From Pseudomonas fluorescens (lineage in GTDB: Bacteria > Pseudomonadota > Gammaproteobacteria > Pseudomonadales > Pseudomonadaceae): a stretch of DNA of 64,000 nucleotides. Under the pieces are notes generated by a model. It was not told the origin of the DNA and made no database searches. It saw only the letters and a program-made list of their open reading frames with translations. A program made the translations under genes and the position numbers. The stretch is from contig NZ_CP012831.1 in assembly GCF_001307275.1 (NCBI RefSeq), positions 1,860,001-1,924,000 on the forward strand, given 5' to 3'. Shown here piece after piece: positions 32,454 to 40,581 of the stretch (position 1 is the first letter of the stretch; every line of letters starts with the position of its first letter).

Positions 32454-33728
32454 ATGAAAAACGCATCCCCGGCCCGTGCCTGCGGCATCGACTTTGGCAC
32501 GTCCAACTCCACCGTCGGCTGGCTGCGCCCCGGCATGGAAACGTTGATCGCGCTGGAGGACGACAAGATCACCCTGCCTTCGGTGGTCTTTTTCAATCTC
32601 GAGGAACGCCGCCCGGTGTATGGCCGCCTGGCCCTGCACGAATACCTGGAAGGCTACGAAGGCCGGCTGATGCGCTCGCTCAAGAGCCTGCTGGGCTCCA
32701 AGCTGATCAAGCACGACACCAGCGTGTTGGGCACGGCGATGCCCTTCAAGGATCTGCTGGGGTTGTTCATCGGCCAGTTGAAGAAACGCGCCGAAGCCAC
32801 CGCCGGTCGGGAATTCGAAGAAGTGGTACTGGGGCGCCCGGTGTTTTTCGTCGACGACGATGAAATGGCCGACCAGGAAGCGGAAAACACCCTGGTGGAC
32901 GTCGCCCGCGCCATCGGTTTCAAGGAAGTTTCGTTCCAGTACGAGCCCATCGCGGCGGCCTTCGACTATGAATCGACCATCGAGAAAGAAGAGCTGGTGC
33001 TGATCGTCGACATCGGCGGCGGTACTTCGGACTTCTCCCTGGTGCGCCTCTCCCCCGAGCGCCGTACCCACGACAACCGCCACGCCGACATCCTCGCCAC
33101 CGGTGGCGTGCACATCGGCGGGACCGATTTCGACAAGCAACTCTCCCTGGCCGGCCTGATGCCGCTGTTCGGCTACGGCAGCCGCATGAAAAGCGGCGCC
33201 TACATGCCCACCAGCCACCACATGAACCTGGCGACCTGGCACACCATCAACGCGGTGTACTCGCAAAAGTCCACCCTGGCCCTGGGCAGCATGCGCTACG
33301 ACATCGAAGACACCGGCGGCATCGACCGGCTGTTCAAGCTGATCGAACAGCGCGCCGGGCATTGGCTGGCGATGGAAGTGGAAGAAACCAAGATCGAGCT
33401 GACCCACACCGACCAGCGGCATTTGCTCCTGGACCGGATCGAGCCGGGCCTGAGCGTGGAACTGAGTCGGGCGCTGTTCGAGTCGGCCATCGACGGCTTG
33501 CTGGAGCGGGTGCGCGGCAGCGTCACGCAGTTGCTGGGCGATGCCGACGTGCGGGTCGATCAGGTCGACACGGTGTTCTTCACCGGCGGTTCCAGCGGCA
33601 TCCCGGCGCTGCGCAACAGCGTCTCGGCGATGCTGCCCCAGGCGCGGCATGTGGAAGGCAATATCTTCGGCAGTATTGGCAGCGGGCTGGCGATCGAGGC
33701 GATGAAGCGCTACGGCACGCAGGGCTGA
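32454..33728 (+). CDS. yegD: Hsp70-family protein, YegD type
   Basis: A 424-residue Hsp70-like ATPase with ACGIDFGTSNSTVGW (phosphate 1), EPIAAAFDYES and VDIGGGTSDFSLVRL (phosphate 2), and FTGGSSGIPALRN (adenosine motif). The C-terminal substrate-binding and lid domains of DnaK are absent, so this is a short, non-canonical Hsp70 like E. coli YegD. It is divergent from cbpA. Its client and J-partner are unknown; the neighbouring CbpA is a natural candidate. Confidence 0.87.
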   Translation: MKNASPARACGIDFGTSNSTVGWLRPGMETLIALEDDKITLPSVVFFNLEERRPVYGRLALHEYLEGYEGRLMRSLKSLLGSKLIKHDTSVLGTAMPFKDLLGLFIGQLKKRAEATAGREFEEVVLGRPVFFVDDDEMADQEAENTLVDVARAIGFKEVSFQYEPIAAAFDYESTIEKEELVLIVDIGGGTSDFSLVRLSPERRTHDNRHADILATGGVHIGGTDFDKQLSLAGLMPLFGYGSRMKSGAYMPTSHHMNLATWHTINAVYSQKSTLALGSMRYDIEDTGGIDRLFKLIEQRAGHWLAMEVEETKIELTHTDQRHLLLDRIEPGLSVELSRALFESAIDGLLERVRGSVTQLLGDADVRVDQVDTVFFTGGSSGIPALRNSVSAMLPQARHVEGNIFGSIGSGLAIEAMKRYGTQG

Positions 33729-33748
33729 TCCAGGACCGAGGCGCCTGA

Positions 33749-33816
33749 ATCGCGAGCAAGCTCGCTCCCACAGGGATCGCATAGATCTTCTGTGGGAGCG
33801 AGCTTGCTCGCGATGG
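33749..33816. repeat. REP pair, outward orientation
   Basis: TCGCGAGCAAGCTCGCTCCC then, 15 bases on, TGTGGGAGCGAGCTTGCTCG. Lies between the convergent Hsp70 and AI-2E genes. Confidence 0.86.
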
Positions 33817-33844
33817 CGCCAGATCAGGCGCCATCGCTACCGGA

Positions 33845-34858
33845 TCAAACCATCCCCACCTGCTTCAGCTCACTCTTGAGATACGCATAATAAATCGGCC
33901 CCGCCACCACCCCCGGCAGGCCGAATGCGGCCTCGAACACCAGCATCGCCATGAGCAACTCCCAGGACTTGGCGCTGATCTGCCCGCCGACGATGCGGGC
34001 GTTGAGGAAGTATTCGAGCTTGTGGATCACGATCAGGTAACCCAGCGCCGCCACGGCGACCCAGATCGACAGCGACAGGCCGACAATGGTGATCAGCGTG
34101 TTGGACATCAGGTTGCCAATGACCGGCAGCAGCCCCAGCAGGAAGGTCATCACGATCAGGGTCTTGGTCAGCGGCAGCTTTATCCCGAACAGCGGCAGCA
34201 CCACCGCCAGGAAAATCCCGGTGAAGAAGGTGTTGAGCAGGGAAATCTTGATCTGGGCGAAGACGATGTTGCGAAACGCCTTGACCAGCAGGTTCAGGCG
34301 ATCGAACAGCGCCGCGGCCAGGGGCTTGCGCTTGGTCAGGTCGGGAATGCGCTGCAGGGCAACGATAGCCCCCAGCACCATGCCGATCAGCAACGTCACG
34401 AACATGTGGGCCGCGTCCTTGCCCACCAGTTGCAGGTCGCTCAGGTGCTTGCTCACCCAGTCACCGATCGCCACCCGGAACTCGGCGGCGCTGGCCGGCA
34501 GGTAGGCGTCGATGAACGGCGGCAATTGCCCACGGGCGCGGTCGACCACCGTCATGAACTTGTCCAGGGAGGCCCCGGGGTTTTCCGCCTCATGGAGCAG
34601 GAAACTGAAGGCTCCGGCGAAGATCAGCGTCAGCACACTGACCACCAGCGTGCCCAGCAACGCCACCGCCAGCCAGCGGGCCCGGCGACCCTCGATCAGG
34701 CGCTGCAACTGCGGGGTGAGCATGTTGACCAGCTCGAACACCAACAACCCGGCCAGCAGGCTCGGCAACAGGCGCAGTGGCAGCACCAGCAACAACCCAC
34801 CAAAAATGATCACCCAACTGATCACCAACAATACATGACGCTGAGAAAACGTTGGCAT
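33845..34858 (-). CDS. AI-2E family transporter (PerM-like)
   Basis: A 337-residue inner-membrane protein with about seven hydrophobic segments, including VISWVIIFGGLLLVLPLRLL near the start, LLGTLVVSVLTLIFAGAFSF, LIVMTFLLGLLPVIGNLMSN and MAMLVFEAAFGLPGVVAGPI near the end. This layout fits the AI-2E/PerM permease family, whose members carry varied substrates; autoinducer-2 export is shown for only a few. No linked partner points to a substrate. Confidence 0.85.
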   Translation of the reverse strand: MPTFSQRHVLLVISWVIIFGGLLLVLPLRLLPSLLAGLLVFELVNMLTPQLQRLIEGRRARWLAVALLGTLVVSVLTLIFAGAFSFLLHEAENPGASLDKFMTVVDRARGQLPPFIDAYLPASAAEFRVAIGDWVSKHLSDLQLVGKDAAHMFVTLLIGMVLGAIVALQRIPDLTKRKPLAAALFDRLNLLVKAFRNIVFAQIKISLLNTFFTGIFLAVVLPLFGIKLPLTKTLIVMTFLLGLLPVIGNLMSNTLITIVGLSLSIWVAVAALGYLIVIHKLEYFLNARIVGGQISAKSWELLMAMLVFEAAFGLPGVVAGPIYYAYLKSELKQVGMV

Positions 34859-34985
34859 ACAGCCTCAGGACAAAACGGCGTGAAAGGATCGGCAGTCTGC
34901 CAGCGATCCACCAACAGCACTAGACATTGTATCGGCCGATCCTGGACAGGGTTCAGCTGTTTTTTTGCAGTGTTGTGCCGCCCCC

Positions 34986-35060
34986 ATCGCGAGCAAGCAC
35001 GCTCCCACCACGAACCGGGCAACACAAATCCACTGTGGGAGCGAGCTTGCTCGCGATAGG
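34986..35060. repeat. REP pair, outward orientation
   Basis: GCGAGCAAGCACGCTCCCAC (one mismatch to the core) and GTGGGAGCGAGCTTGCTCGC with a short spacer, between the AI-2E gene and psiF. Confidence 0.85.
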
Positions 35061-35088
35061 GCATCAAAGGTTGAAGAAAAACCGGCCG

Positions 35089-35370
35089 TTATTTTTTCTT
35101 CAGGCACTCACTCATGAACGCCTTGCGGGCATCACCCTTCAGGGCCTGGGTGGTGGCCGTGGCGTTGCAGGTCTTCATACGTTCCTGCGGGGTGCTCGGT
35201 GTAGCCTTGAGGCAGGTGCTCATGAACGCCTTGCGCTCGTCGCCCTTGAGCGCCTTGGCGGTGGCGTCGGCGTTGCAGGTGGTCATCTTGGTCTGCTGCG
35301 CCGTCGCGGCGAAACCCTGGGAACACAGCAGCAAACCGATCATCAACAAAGGCACACGCAGCATCTTCAT
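35089..35370 (-). CDS. PsiF-family exported protein
   Basis: A 93-residue protein with a signal peptide (LLMIGLLLCSQGFAATA) and two copies of the PsiF repeat, TTCNADATAKALKGDERKAF and KTCNATATTQALKGDARKAF, each with paired cysteines. PsiF proteins are named for phosphate-starvation induction in E. coli. No Pho box was recognised upstream, so phosphate control here is unproven. The function of the family is unknown. Confidence 0.87.
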   Translation of the reverse strand: MKMLRVPLLMIGLLLCSQGFAATAQQTKMTTCNADATAKALKGDERKAFMSTCLKATPSTPQERMKTCNATATTQALKGDARKAFMSECLKKK

Positions 35371-35473
35371 GGTGTTTCTCCTGGCTGCCGCACGAGGGTA
35401 CGGCGATGAGGTGCAGTGTAGACAAAGCCTGTTACACCTTCATCTGTTGGATCTCCTGTGCCGGGTCTATCGC

Positions 35474-35549
35474 CATCGCGAGCAAGCTCGCTCCCACAGG
35501 GGGTTGCAGCGCTAGGCCCATTGTGGGAGCGAGCTTGCTCGCGATGGCG
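35474..35549. repeat. REP pair, outward orientation
   Basis: GCGAGCAAGCTCGCTCCCAC then GTGGGAGCGAGCTTGCTCGC between psiF and the lipase gene. Confidence 0.86.
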
Positions 35550-35568
35550 GACAACTCGATCCGAAACC

Positions 35569-36459
35569 CTACACCCCGGCCGCCTTCAACCGCTGCGCAT
35601 GCTCGACAAACAACCGGACTGGCTCGGCCCCTTTGCCCACCAGTCCCAGCGACTGGTTGACGATGTCGAAGTGGTCCAGCGGATAGTCATCGCCGATGAC
35701 CGTGCCCAGGTGTGAGCTGTAGCGGCCGACCAAACCGTCGCACTGTCCCGCTTCCCTGACAAAGGTGCGGGCAAATAAACGGCAAGTGCGGTTGGTGCCG
35801 TCGAACAGATTGCGCCCTTTATCGGTCTTGCCCGGCTGCAAGGTGCCGGACCATGAGTAATAGCGCACGCCATTGACCTCTTCCGGCCCATGCCCGCCCC
35901 AGGTAACCGGCAGGCCCTGTGGATAACCTTGATTGAACAGCGCCACCCCGGCGGTGGTCAGGGAGGCGTGGGAAGCATGGATGTCCACTGGCAGCTTCGG
36001 CCCGCGATAGCCGGTGTCCAGCAGGCTCATGAGGGCGTTGATCAGGCTCAGCACGGCACTGAGCACACGCCCCTTGGCACTGTCGGCCGGGTAGTGGGCC
36101 TGCAGGTAATCGGCCAGTTCGGAGCCATGGTTGGGGCCGGCCACCGACGTGACCGACGCCACCAGGTCCGGGCGTTTGGCGGCGGCATAACGGGCGGTGA
36201 GACTGCCCTGGCTGTGGCCGATCAGGTTGACCTTCTGCGCACCGGTTTGCCGCAGGATGTCGTCGATCAATGCCAGCAACTGCTCGCCGCGCACCTCGGA
36301 CGAATGCAACGGCGAAACCTTCACCGCCACCACCACGGCCCCACCGCGACGCAACGCCGAGACGATCCCATACCAGTACGGGTACAGCACCAGGCGTATG
36401 AACCCGAACATGCCGGGGACCAGTACCAGCGGATAACGAGTGGCGCAGCGTTGCGACAT
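35569..36459 (-). CDS. Triacylglycerol lipase, Pseudomonas family I
   Basis: A 296-residue alpha/beta hydrolase resembling P. aeruginosa LipA. It has YPLVLVPGMFGF with the oxyanion region, the nucleophile in NLIGHSQGSLTARYAA, GAEP-type spacing to the acid in GQCDGLVGRYSSHLG (Asp and the calcium/His region) and SSHLGTVIGDDYPLDHFDIVN. It lacks the N-terminal signal peptide of LipA, so it may stay cytoplasmic or be exported in another way. No lif foldase gene is adjacent. AAGGATG lies before the ATG. Confidence 0.85.
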   Translation of the reverse strand: MSQRCATRYPLVLVPGMFGFIRLVLYPYWYGIVSALRRGGAVVVAVKVSPLHSSEVRGEQLLALIDDILRQTGAQKVNLIGHSQGSLTARYAAAKRPDLVASVTSVAGPNHGSELADYLQAHYPADSAKGRVLSAVLSLINALMSLLDTGYRGPKLPVDIHASHASLTTAGVALFNQGYPQGLPVTWGGHGPEEVNGVRYYSWSGTLQPGKTDKGRNLFDGTNRTCRLFARTFVREAGQCDGLVGRYSSHLGTVIGDDYPLDHFDIVNQSLGLVGKGAEPVRLFVEHAQRLKAAGV

Positions 36460-36533
36460 GGCGACATCCTTGTGATCAAGAAGGGATCAGCATCAGTACC
36501 GATGATGACCAGTCTATGACACCCAGATGAATC

Positions 36534-36577
36534 CGTGGCGAGGGAGCTTGCTCCCGCTGGGCTGCGCCGCAGCCCCC
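36534..36577. repeat. GAGGGA-type REP, partial
   Basis: CGTGGCGAGGGAGCTTGCTC followed by CCGCTGGGCTGCGCCGCAGC. This matches the left half of the long hairpins at 56442 and 61013, but the right half is missing. Confidence 0.7.
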
Positions 36578-36579
36578 TC

Positions 36580-36717
36580 TCAGAAAGATCGCGCCAAGGC
36601 CAGCAAGCGCTCCTCGGCCTCGGCACAAGACAACGCGAAGCTGCGCTCGGCCGACTCTTCGCCTTCGGCCGCCACCACCGTCACATCGGTGATGCCGAAT
36701 GGGAATTGCACTGACAC
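36580..36717 (-). CDS. Possible small acidic protein
   Basis: A 45-codon frame from GTG 36717, reading [20 protein letters not shown], then a second half rich in Ala and Glu ([16 protein letters not shown]). The amino acid use looks like real coding sequence, and it fills most of the gap between the lipase and the ferritin-like gene. The GTG start has no strong ribosome binding site, so it could be a decayed remnant. No family recognised. Confidence 0.35.
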   Translation of the reverse strand: MSVQFPFGITDVTVVAAEGEESAERSFALSCAEAEERLLALARSF

Positions 36718-36816
36718 ATTTCATTAAACTTTTTGCCTCGTTCCTCACTCCACCTAAGAAGTGATCGCGCCAGCAGAGCGTGACGCTCCAACCGGATCAG
36801 CCTCCAGGAGAACGAG

Positions 36817-37347
36817 ATGAGCGACATGCACTTATCCGATGTAACCACCCTGCGCGAACGTGCGCGGCAGAACGTGCAGAACGGCGCAGTGACCGAAGGC
36901 TATGGCGCCGACCGGCAGGAAGTCATCCGCCTGCTCAACGAAGCGCTGGCCACCGAACTGGTCTGCGTACTGCGCTACAAGCGTCACTACTTCATGGCCT
37001 CCGGCCTCAAGGCCAGCGTGGCGGCCAGTGAGTTCCTCGAACACGCGAACCAGGAAGCCGAACACGCCGACAAACTCGCCGAGCGCATCGTGCAGTTGGG
37101 CGGCGAGCCGGAGTTCAACCCCGACCTGTTGACCCGCAACTCCCACGCCCAGTACGTCGCGGGCAATACCCTCAAGGAAATGGTGTACGAAGACCTGGTG
37201 GCCGAACGAATCGCCATCGACAGCTACCGGGAAATCATCCAGTACATCGGCGAAAAAGACCCGACCACCCGGCGCATCTTCGAAGACATCCTGGCCCAGG
37301 AAGAAGAGCATGCCGATGACATGGCCGATATCCTGGCCGATCTGTAA
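36817..37347 (+). CDS. Ferritin-like (bacterioferritin-related) protein
   Basis: A 176-residue four-helix protein. Helix motifs EALATELVCVLRYKRHYF and FLEHANQEAEHADKLAERI, then DLVAERIAIDSYREIIQYIG and ILAQEEEHADDMADIL, carry the Glu and His pairs expected for a di-iron site. It resembles the P. aeruginosa 'probable bacterioferritin' in the same genomic neighbourhood, rather than BfrA/BfrB. Iron storage or DNA/oxidative protection is plausible. CAGGAGAACGAG gives a good ribosome site. Confidence 0.87.
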   Translation: MSDMHLSDVTTLRERARQNVQNGAVTEGYGADRQEVIRLLNEALATELVCVLRYKRHYFMASGLKASVAASEFLEHANQEAEHADKLAERIVQLGGEPEFNPDLLTRNSHAQYVAGNTLKEMVYEDLVAERIAIDSYREIIQYIGEKDPTTRRIFEDILAQEEEHADDMADILADL

Positions 37348-37362
37348 TAGCCTTCAGGGCCC

Positions 37363-37450
37363 CAATCGCGAGCAAGCTCGCTCCCACATTTTGACCGCAT
37401 TCTTTCAGACGGAATGCGGTCCCCTGTGGGAGCGAGCTTGCTCGCGATGA
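37363..37450. repeat. REP pair, outward orientation
   Basis: TCGCGAGCAAGCTCGCTCCC and GTGGGAGCGAGCTTGCTCGC; the spacer itself contains a near-palindrome (GACCGCATTC...GAATGCGGTC), giving a long hairpin between convergent genes. Confidence 0.87.
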
Positions 37451-37477
37451 GGCCAGCCACCTCACCGCACAACCGGG

Positions 37478-39553
37478 CTACCGGCTAGGCTTGACCGTCA
37501 CCGGCGCCTTGCCCGCCTTCATCTGCTCCAGCAGCGGCGCGCACTGGTTCGGCTCCCCCCCACTGGGCGCCACCAGCGCCAGCAACCCGGCCGCCGGCGC
37601 GGCGATCACGCCCAACGCCACCATCCCGGCACCGCGCAGCATCAGGGGCACGGCCTTGACGCCAGCGGCGGGCTTGGCGAACGGGCCGCGCACGTACAAC
37701 GGCGAGCGCAGGGAGATCAGACGCCAGCCCTTGGACTCGGGGGTGATGGTCAGGTCCAGTTGTTCGCTCGCCATGTTCGCCGTGCCGTCGATGTAGATGA
37801 TCGCGTTCTCCGTGTCGAACACGAACAGCCGCGTGGTCGCCAGGCCCGTTTTGATATCGAAGTCCGCCGCCGCACAATTGATCTTCACTTCTTTGTCGCC
37901 AAAGATTTTTCCCACCACGTAGTTGCCGACGTTCAGTCCCGCCAACTCCATCAATTCCCGACTGATGGCGCCATCGTTGATGAGCATTTTCAGCGTGCCA
38001 TTGGCCGTGCCCAGCAGTGCCGCCACCGAATTGCCGCGCCCGGCGATGTCGGCATCGCCGTTCAATTCGCCGAAACTGGTTTTCATCGGTTCAAAACCCG
38101 GGAACAGTTGCTTGAGCTTGAACCCCCGCGCCGTCAGCTTCGCCTGGCCTTCAAGGGGCTGGGTGTGCCCGTTGAGGCGGATCTGCGCATCGAGGCGGCC
38201 ACCGGCCACGCCGAAGCGCAGGGGTTCCAGGCTCAACTGCCCATCATTGAGCACCAGGTGGGTATAAAGATCGCTGAACGGCAACTGCTCGCTGTGAACG
38301 ATGCGTTTGCCGGTGAACTCCACATCGGCGTCCATCACGCTCCAGCGCTCGGTGCGGAACTCTTCCACGGGCAAGACCTTGTCGGTCGGCTGTTTGCTGG
38401 CGCCGCCCCGGGCCTTTTGCTCGGCATTGGAGTCCGCACCGATCAGCGGCGCCAGGTCGCTGAACAGCAGTTGATTGGAGACCAGCGCACCACTGAGTTT
38501 CGGCCGCGGCTGGCTGGCGACATAGGCCAGGTCGCCATGGATATCGCTGTCGCCGATCTTGCCGTTGAACGCCTCGTAGCGGAACAGCGCCCCACCCGGC
38601 TCATGCAGCTTGGCAATCAAGCGGCCATCGGTGGTGTAAGGCGGCGAATCCGGCAAGGTCACGCCGCTCAGCGGGTAAAGATGAGCGAGGCTTTTGCCGG
38701 CCAGCTTCAGGCGCAAGTCCAGGGCCCCGAGGTTCAGCGGGTCGGTGAGGGTGCCAGCCAGTTCGATGCGAGTGTCGCCGATCTTCGCCTGGGCCTGGAG
38801 CGGAAAGGGTTGTGACGCATCCTGCAACGCCAGCAAGCCACCGACCTTGCCGGAGCCGGTCAGGTTTTGCCCGTGATACTGCCCGTTGACCTTGAAGGCG
38901 AACGCATAGTCCTGCGGCGTCGCGCCTTGGTCCTGGGCTTTTTTGGCGGCCTTGTCGCCAACAATGTCGCTGAACGGAATGGGTTTGCCCAACGGATCGA
39001 TCAACAGGTCGAGCCGGGTCTTGAGCATCTGGTCGTCGAGGGTGACGTGGCCCTTGTCGAAGCCGATGGCGCCGATGTCCACCACCCAGTTGGACGGCTC
39101 GGCGTCCGGGTCCTTCGGGTCGAACTGGAAGCTCCAGTTGGCGCGACCGTCCGCCAGGCGTTGCAGGTTGGCGTTGGGCTCCGTCAGGTCGATGCGCGGA
39201 ATCGCCACTCTCCGGGCCAGCAAGGCCAAGGGCGAAACGCGTAGCTCGACACGCTTGAGCGTGACCATTTGCGGGGTTTTCGACCAATCCGGGTTACCCA
39301 GGCTCAAGTCTTCGGCCACCACATGGGGCCACGGCAACCAGGCGCGCCAGCCACCTTCCCCCGGTTCGCGCTGCCAGACCACCGCCAGGTTGCCGTTGAT
39401 GGCGAAGGGGCGATGCAACTCCTCGGAAACCTTGGCATTGAGCGGGGGCTTGATGCGGTTCCAGTCGAAGAACGCGATGACCAGGACCAGCACCGCCAGC
39501 AGGACAACAAGGCTGGCAAAGCTCCAGACGAGGATTTTCGAGGTGCGCGTCAT
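37478..39553 (-). CDS. AsmA-family protein
   Basis: A 691-residue protein with an N-terminal membrane anchor (ILVWSFASLVVLLAVLVLVI) then AsmA domains: FDWNRIKPPLNAKVSEELHR, ANWSFQFDPKDPDAEP in the N-terminal part and GDADIAGRGNSVAALLGTAN with NGTLKMLINDGAISRELMEL in the C-terminal part. AsmA proteins sit in the periplasm and are linked to outer-membrane lipid transfer and assembly. ATG 39553 follows AGGAG; an in-frame upstream ATG at 39826 adds 91 residues unlike the family. The C-terminal ~70 residues are Ala/Pro-rich. Confidence 0.89.
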   Translation of the reverse strand: MTRTSKILVWSFASLVVLLAVLVLVIAFFDWNRIKPPLNAKVSEELHRPFAINGNLAVVWQREPGEGGWRAWLPWPHVVAEDLSLGNPDWSKTPQMVTLKRVELRVSPLALLARRVAIPRIDLTEPNANLQRLADGRANWSFQFDPKDPDAEPSNWVVDIGAIGFDKGHVTLDDQMLKTRLDLLIDPLGKPIPFSDIVGDKAAKKAQDQGATPQDYAFAFKVNGQYHGQNLTGSGKVGGLLALQDASQPFPLQAQAKIGDTRIELAGTLTDPLNLGALDLRLKLAGKSLAHLYPLSGVTLPDSPPYTTDGRLIAKLHEPGGALFRYEAFNGKIGDSDIHGDLAYVASQPRPKLSGALVSNQLLFSDLAPLIGADSNAEQKARGGASKQPTDKVLPVEEFRTERWSVMDADVEFTGKRIVHSEQLPFSDLYTHLVLNDGQLSLEPLRFGVAGGRLDAQIRLNGHTQPLEGQAKLTARGFKLKQLFPGFEPMKTSFGELNGDADIAGRGNSVAALLGTANGTLKMLINDGAISRELMELAGLNVGNYVVGKIFGDKEVKINCAAADFDIKTGLATTRLFVFDTENAIIYIDGTANMASEQLDLTITPESKGWRLISLRSPLYVRGPFAKPAAGVKAVPLMLRGAGMVALGVIAAPAAGLLALVAPSGGEPNQCAPLLEQMKAGKAPVTVKPSR

Positions 39554-39929
39554 GCACAAAACTCCTGATGACAAGTCAGCGTCCGCTACCGCGACGCCTT
39601 GGGAAACACGAACCTGTAGACGGTTCGCCATGAAGCGTTGGACTGGTAGAACCGCCAACAGGTGCCGATGAACGGCACAAAAAATCCCAGGATCCTGACC
39701 GAACAGCCAAAAAACTGTTACCGCAGCCGCCCATTTGCGAGGCAGTGATGGGTACAAAATACCCACTGCGGTGCAAAACAACACCTCGGAAAGGCCCGTT
39801 CTAGAGCCTTCGCCCCGAACAATCAATTCTGTTGATTATTACCATTGCGTTTATGAACTTTTATATCGACTTATCGAGAGTAGCATTGCCCTCGTACCCA
39901 CTTTATCGCCCTCCCAAGGAGCAACGATC
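39554..39929. other. AT-rich gap between divergent AsmA and repeat-protein genes
   Basis: A 376-base gap. It becomes AT-rich from 39820 on, with a perfect palindrome AATCAA-ttctg-TTGATT at 39821-39837 that could be an operator for the repeat-protein gene. Nothing else was recognised. Confidence 0.5.
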
Positions 39930-40424
39930 ATGAAACGCCAATTACTGATGAGCCTGTCCCTTTCACTGCTGGCCTCCACTGCCTTCGCACTGCCAGCCTC
40001 CGAACAAGCTACCCCACAGGTCAAGGACAGCCATTCTGTCTACAGCCAGACGGTTGCCGAAGGTGGCCGTGATCGTCTGGAAGAAAAAGGTCTGGCCGAG
40101 GACGGTTATGACCGCACCAAGCAAAGCGATACCGTTGCAGCTGATGGCTCCGACCGCACCCCAGGCCAAACCTTGGCAGCCGACGGTTCCGACCGCACCC
40201 CAGGCCAAACCTTGGCAGCCGACGGTTCCGACCGCACCCCAGGCCAAACCTTGGCAGCTGACGGCTCCGACCGCACTCCAGGCCAAACCTTGGCAGCCGA
40301 CGGTTCCGACCGCACCCCAGGCCAGACCCTCGCCGAAGACGGTTCTTCTCGCACTAAAATGGGCGATACCGTGGCCGAAGGCGGTGGTGACCGCGTGATC
40401 GAACGCAACGGCACAGTGAGCTGA
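39930..40424 (+). CDS. Exported tandem-repeat protein, 13-residue units
   Basis: A 164-residue protein with a clear signal peptide (MKRQLLMSLSLSLLASTAFA) and a body of repeated TLAADGSDRTPGQ units. Five 13-residue copies run over residues ~68-132, flanked by degenerate versions (VAEGGRDRLEEKG, LAEDGYDRTKQSD, VAEGGGDRVIERNG). Related small proteins with VAEGG(S/A)DR repeats occur in Pseudomonas, sometimes annotated as 'phage infection protein', a label I cannot confirm. The charge and Asp/Gly/Asp-Arg pattern might bind calcium. CAAGGAGCAACG gives the ribosome site, and a terminator follows. Confidence 0.8.
   Translation: MKRQLLMSLSLSLLASTAFALPASEQATPQVKDSHSVYSQTVAEGGRDRLEEKGLAEDGYDRTKQSDTVAADGSDRTPGQTLAADGSDRTPGQTLAADGSDRTPGQTLAADGSDRTPGQTLAADGSDRTPGQTLAEDGSSRTKMGDTVAEGGGDRVIERNGTVS
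40131..40325 (+). repeat. Five tandem 39-base units
   Basis: Units of 39 bases start at 40131, 40170, 40209, 40248 and 40287. The second and third are identical, the fourth differs at three bases, the fifth at one, and the first is the most diverged. Such near-identity at DNA level points to recent expansion or gene conversion. Confidence 0.93.
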
Positions 40425-40440
40425 GCCCATGGTGGCCCAG

Positions 40441-40471
40441 AAAAAAGCCCGATTCCTGCAATCGGGCTTTT
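40441..40471 (+). terminator. Rho-independent terminator
   Basis: AAAAAGCCCGAT-tcctgca-ATCGGGCTTTT hairpin directly after the tandem-repeat gene. Confidence 0.85.
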
Positions 40472-40581
40472 GACTTTTCAAACCCCTCGTTTTCCCCGCC
40501 CGATCCCTCTCTACCGTTCGACGTCGGCAAAGCCGATTTGCTAGAGTGCGTCGCTCCCGTGAATCAGAAGTCAGCCTTGCG

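Larger units (their letters stand above)
36460..36816. other. Gap between divergent lipase and ferritin-like genes
   Basis: The 357 bases hold a partial GAGGGA-type repeat, a possible 45-residue ORF on the minus strand and the leader of the ferritin-like gene (CAGGAGAACGAG before its ATG). No promoter was assigned. Confidence 0.5.

Noticed and set aside
35371..35460. Pho box upstream of the PsiF-type gene
   Set aside because: TGTAACA...TTGTCTA halves are 12 rather than 11 bases apart and match weakly.
37554..39826. Longer start (39826) for the AsmA gene
   Set aside because: Adds 91 residues with no family similarity; AGGAG precedes the ATG at 39553.
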